Below are positions 4,876 through 6,672 of a DNA stretch of 6,672 nucleotides, in pieces. The notes under the pieces are model-generated. The model was not told the DNA's origin and did not search any database. It saw only the letters and a program-made list of their open reading frames with translations. The stretch lies in assembly GCA_937863945.1 (NCBI GenBank), contig CALMIB010000252.1, positions 1 to 6,672 on the forward strand. The letters run 5' to 3'. Position 1 is the first letter of the stretch. The number at the start of each line of letters is the position of its first letter. Position numbers and translations under genes: made by a program. Origin of the DNA: an uncultured Longilinea sp. Its GTDB lineage: Bacteria; Chloroflexota; Anaerolineae; Anaerolineales; Anaerolineaceae.

Positions 4876-5196
4876 TTATCGAATAATCATCTGGAACAGG
4901 TACAACCCCGACATGCCGACCACGATGGTCAGGAAGGTGTTGCGCGTGCGCCAGGCCACCAGCGCAGCCAGGATACCCGCCAGCAGGCGCGGGTTGAGCA
5001 GCGAAAAATCGGGCTGGCCGCCGGGCAGGAAGATTTCGGGCAGGAGGATGGCGCTGAGCACCGCCGGCGGCACGTAGCGCAGCGCGCGTTGAAATAGCAG
5101 CGGCGGCTGCCAGCGTCCGTGCAGCGCGATGAACGACAGCCGGATGGCGTAGGTCAGCAGGCCCGAAAGCAGGATGATCAGCCAGGTTTCTGCCAT
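4876..5196 (-). CDS. azlD: AzlD-type branched-chain amino-acid exporter, small subunit
   Basis: The product has 106 residues, the normal AzlD length, and is almost entirely hydrophobic with three to four likely membrane segments (about 4-24, 38-56, 67-83, 88-105). The segment ETWLIILLSGLLTYAIRLSF (3-22), YVPPAVLSAILLPEIF (41-56) and the NPRLLAGILAALVAWRTRN stretch (68-86) are typical. AzlD pairs with AzlC; in E. coli the homologous pair YgaZH exports L-valine, and in Bacillus AzlCD gives 4-azaleucine resistance. The ATG at 5196 has GGAG (complement of 5206-5209) 9 nt upstream, inside the end of azlC. The 19-bp overlap with azlC suggests translational coupling and equal production. A longer open frame upstream is a shadow of azlC and is not used. 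Confidence 0.9.
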   Translation of the reverse strand: MAETWLIILLSGLLTYAIRLSFIALHGRWQPPLLFQRALRYVPPAVLSAILLPEIFLPGGQPDFSLLNPRLLAGILAALVAWRTRNTFLTIVVGMSGLYLFQMIIR

Positions 5197-5897
5197 GCCC
5201 GGTCGCTCCACAGGCCCGCGAGGATGCCGGCCAACGCGGCCAGCATCAACCCGGATTTGTACGGCAGCCCGTTGGCCGCCACGGCGGTGATCCCGGCCGC
5301 CAGCGCCGCCAGCAGCATGGGCCGGTCTTTCAGGGTGGGAACCAGCAGGGCAATGAAGGTCACCGCCAGGGTGAAATCCAGCGACAGGCCCTCGGGGATC
5401 TGCGCGCCCAAAAAGATGCCCAGCGCGGTGCCAAGCTGCCAGCCCGTCCACAGCGCCAGCCCGCTGCCCAGCATGTACCAGTGCTGCGCGGGGCGGGCTG
5501 CGTTGCGTTCGAAGTTCGTAATGGTCACCGCGTAAACCTCATCCACCAGCACGTAAGCCAGCAGACCCTTCCACAGCGGCGAGAGGCGCTGCGTGTACGG
5601 CGCGATCGAGGCGCTGTAAAGCGCATGGCGCAGGTTGATGATGAAGGCCGAGGCGACGGCCACGAACCAGGGCGTGCCCGCGCCGAGCAACTGCACCAGC
5701 ATGAACTGCGCCGATCCGGCGAACAAAATCACGGACATGCCCTGCGCGGCGGCCACGCTCAGGCCGGCCTTGACTGCCAGCACGCCGTAGATCATGCCGA
5801 ACGGCGCGACCCCGATGAGGATGGGCAGCGTGTCGCGGGCTCCCTGGAGAAATAGCGGTTTTCGTTGCATCCTGGTCCGATCGAGAACTGAATTCAT
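5178..5897 (-). CDS. azlC: AzlC-type branched-chain amino-acid exporter, large subunit
   Basis: The product has 239 residues with multiple hydrophobic segments and standard AzlC motifs: LPILIGVAPFGMIYGVLAVKAG (24-45, in parts LPILIGVAPFG and MIYGVLAVKAG), SVILFAGSAQFMLVQLLGAG (55-74), INLRHALYSASIAPY (87-101), LVDEVYAVT (117-125) and ANGLPYKSGLMLAALAG (208-224). It is the large membrane subunit of the AzlCD exporter and lies in the cytoplasmic membrane with AzlD. The start is uncertain: ATG at 5897 has only a poor ribosome site, and M10 (ATG at 5870) sits closer to the usual AzlC beginning. A TAAAAT -10-like hexamer at 5900-5905 (minus strand) would place the transcript start at or past the first ATG, which favours the shorter form. 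No regulator gene is seen nearby. Confidence 0.92.
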   Translation of the reverse strand: MNSVLDRTRMQRKPLFLQGARDTLPILIGVAPFGMIYGVLAVKAGLSVAAAQGMSVILFAGSAQFMLVQLLGAGTPWFVAVASAFIINLRHALYSASIAPYTQRLSPLWKGLLAYVLVDEVYAVTITNFERNAARPAQHWYMLGSGLALWTGWQLGTALGIFLGAQIPEGLSLDFTLAVTFIALLVPTLKDRPMLLAALAAGITAVAANGLPYKSGLMLAALAGILAGLWSDRAWQKPG

Positions 5898-5899
5898 CC

Positions 5900-5905
5900 A
5901 TTTTA
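5900..5905 (-). promoter_or_regulatory. Candidate -10 element for azlCD
   Basis: Read on the minus strand the hexamer is TAAAAT, one mismatch from consensus, but no good -35 is found. If active, transcription would begin near 5893, downstream of the ATG at 5897 and about 23 nt before the alternative ATG at 5870. Confidence 0.25.
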
Positions 5906-6009
5906 TCCAAAAACACCGATTTCACGGAAGGTAATTTGGGCAAGGGTCATGATGGCGCCGAGTTGTTCGGCGTGTTGACGCGCAAGTCGTTGGGGAAGTG
6001 ATGCGGGGG

Positions 6010-6037
6010 AAAGAAAGAGCGCGGTCAGAGACCGCGC
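6010..6037 (-). terminator. Intrinsic terminator of the YcxB-like gene
   Basis: On the minus strand GCGCGGTC pairs with GACCGCGC (6037-6030 with 6026-6019) across a 3-nt loop, then TCTTTCTTT follows. The 8-bp stem starts about 30 bp past the stop codon at 6067, so it fits as the end of that gene. It also separates that gene from azlCD, which must then have its own promoter. Confidence 0.8.
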
Positions 6038-6066
6038 CTTATCGATACAGCGGGTCGCGACCGCCC

Positions 6067-6597
6067 CTATCCGTTTGTTTTCCCCTTCGCCGCCTCGATG
6101 TACTGGTCCAGCAGCGCTTCGCGCCCGAACGGTTGCAGGCTTGCGCGCGGCAGGATGAGAAAATCGCGCCGGTCGCTGCCAAAAATTAGCACCAGCGCGC
6201 GTTCGTTGCGCAGCACGCGGCGCACCTTTTCCCAGGGAACGTCGTAACTGGCGCCGTCAGGCCCGATCATGCGCAGCGCGTCGGGCAGCAGCGCCAGGCG
6301 GTATTCGCGCTGCCACCAGTGGTTGATCAGCGGATCGACCAGCGGCACCAGCACAAACATCACCACCAGCACCAGTCCCGCCAGCCCCAGCCCCCACAGC
6401 GTGGCGATCAGCTCGGGCGGCACGGGCGTTTCGCCGCGCAGCCAGGGCAGCAGTTGCTCCCAGATGGTGGCCAGCGAGAACAGCACGACCACGGCGAGGA
6501 TGAACAGCGGCCGGCGCGAACTGATCAGGCGCAGGCGCTGCCCCGAACTGACCGCGGCGCGGTCAAAGACAAGCGGGAAGGGATCGGACGAGGACAT
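6067..6597 (-). CDS. YcxB-like two-helix membrane protein
   Basis: The product has 176 residues. The N-terminal cytoplasmic stretch (1-29) is followed by two membrane segments (about 31-52 and 62-88). A soluble C-terminal domain (about 95-172) follows, with EYRLALLPDALRMIGPDG (98-115), YDVPWEKVRRVLRNERALVLIF (118-139, read as YDVPWEKVRRVL then RNERALVLIF) and DFLILPRASL (145-154). This order, a strand pair, then W-x-K/x-V, then ILPR-x-x-L, is the pattern of YcxB-like C-terminal domains, which are mostly of unknown function and share a PH-like outline. No Shine-Dalgarno sequence lies before the ATG, and a candidate -10 element ends only 14 nt upstream. The family assignment is from motif memory and is moderate; membrane topology is clear. 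Confidence 0.75.
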   Translation of the reverse strand: MSSSDPFPLVFDRAAVSSGQRLRLISSRRPLFILAVVVLFSLATIWEQLLPWLRGETPVPPELIATLWGLGLAGLVLVVMFVLVPLVDPLINHWWQREYRLALLPDALRMIGPDGASYDVPWEKVRRVLRNERALVLIFGSDRRDFLILPRASLQPFGREALLDQYIEAAKGKTNG

Positions 6598-6611
6598 GGT
6601 GGATTTGAGCC

Positions 6612-6620
6612 ATTATCGCA
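6612..6620 (-). promoter_or_regulatory. Candidate extended -10 promoter of the YcxB-like gene
   Basis: Read on the minus strand the site is TGCGATAAT, an extended -10 with one mismatch to TATAAT. Transcription would start near 6605, about 8 nt before the ATG at 6597, giving an almost leaderless mRNA. This agrees with the absence of a ribosome binding site. Confidence 0.4.
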
Positions 6621-6623
6621 TAA

Positions 6624-6637
6624 CCGCCGCAAGGCGG
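6624..6637. other. Short hairpin with GCAA tetraloop
   Basis: CCGCC (6624-6628) pairs with GGCGG (6633-6637) around GCAA, a GNRA-type tetraloop on the + strand. It sits just upstream of the candidate promoter of the YcxB-like gene. A GGTTTT follows on the + strand, but no + gene is known to end here. Confidence 0.35.
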
Positions 6638-6672
6638 CCCGGTTTTCACCCTCACCTTGCAACTTTATCGAT

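Noticed and set aside
5903..6000. Minus-strand open stretch reading LARQHAEQLGAIMTLAQITF and onward to a TAA at 5903
   Set aside because: It looks somewhat protein-like but has no plausible start codon with a ribosome site, and its frame continues back through the terminator hairpin at 6019-6037. It could be a gene remnant, but I cannot support it.
4319..6666. Exact 12-mer CCTTGCAACTTT at 4319-4330 and 6655-6666, both intergenic
   Set aside because: About one same-strand 12-mer match is expected by chance in a window of this size, so two copies alone are not evidence of a motif.

Overview
The window is bacterial DNA of fairly high GC content. It carries eight supported protein genes, no recognisable RNA gene, and no transposase, CRISPR array or phage gene. 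GC-rich codon use, a mix of common accessory families (pirin, PHP hydrolase, GPP34, YccF, AzlCD, YcxB-like) and short ATACCGC-type repeats between genes would fit a Chloroflexota (Anaerolineae-like) genome. That taxonomic guess is inference; no marker gene is present to settle it.

Layout: positions 1-417 are non-coding, with a run of 14 G, a 7-bp hairpin, a tandem ATACCGC array, an AT-rich island and a possible extended -10 promoter. A pirin-family gene (496-1416, +) follows. A 243-bp gap with two perfect inverted repeats and a possible 13-codon leader ORF precedes a two-gene + strand unit: a PHP-domain metal hydrolase (1660-2427) and, 40 bp later, a GT-B-fold glycosyl/glycerophosphotransferase-like protein (2468-3499). 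A GPP34 (GOLPH3-like) gene (3633-4256) and a YccF membrane protein gene (4371-4733) follow on the same strand, each with its own intergenic gap. A strong hairpin terminator at 4781-4820 separates this half from the minus-strand genes: azlC-azlD (5897 to 4876, overlapping by 19 bp), encoding a branched-chain amino-acid exporter, and a YcxB-like membrane protein (6597-6067) that ends at its own terminator.

How the genes may work together: AzlC and AzlD almost certainly form one transporter. The PHP and GT-B proteins are probably co-transcribed and could act in one surface-carbohydrate or polymer pathway. GPP34 lying next to a glycosyltransferase-like gene recalls eukaryotic GOLPH3/Vps74, which retains glycosyltransferases at membranes, but here this is only guilt by association. 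Pirin, YccF and the YcxB-like protein look like independent housekeeping or accessory genes.

The most unusual signal is a textbook-like intrinsic terminator (9-bp stem, 3-nt loop, T-rich tail with T7) inside the start of the GT-B gene, about 60 bp after its start codon. No clearly new multi-gene system is visible.
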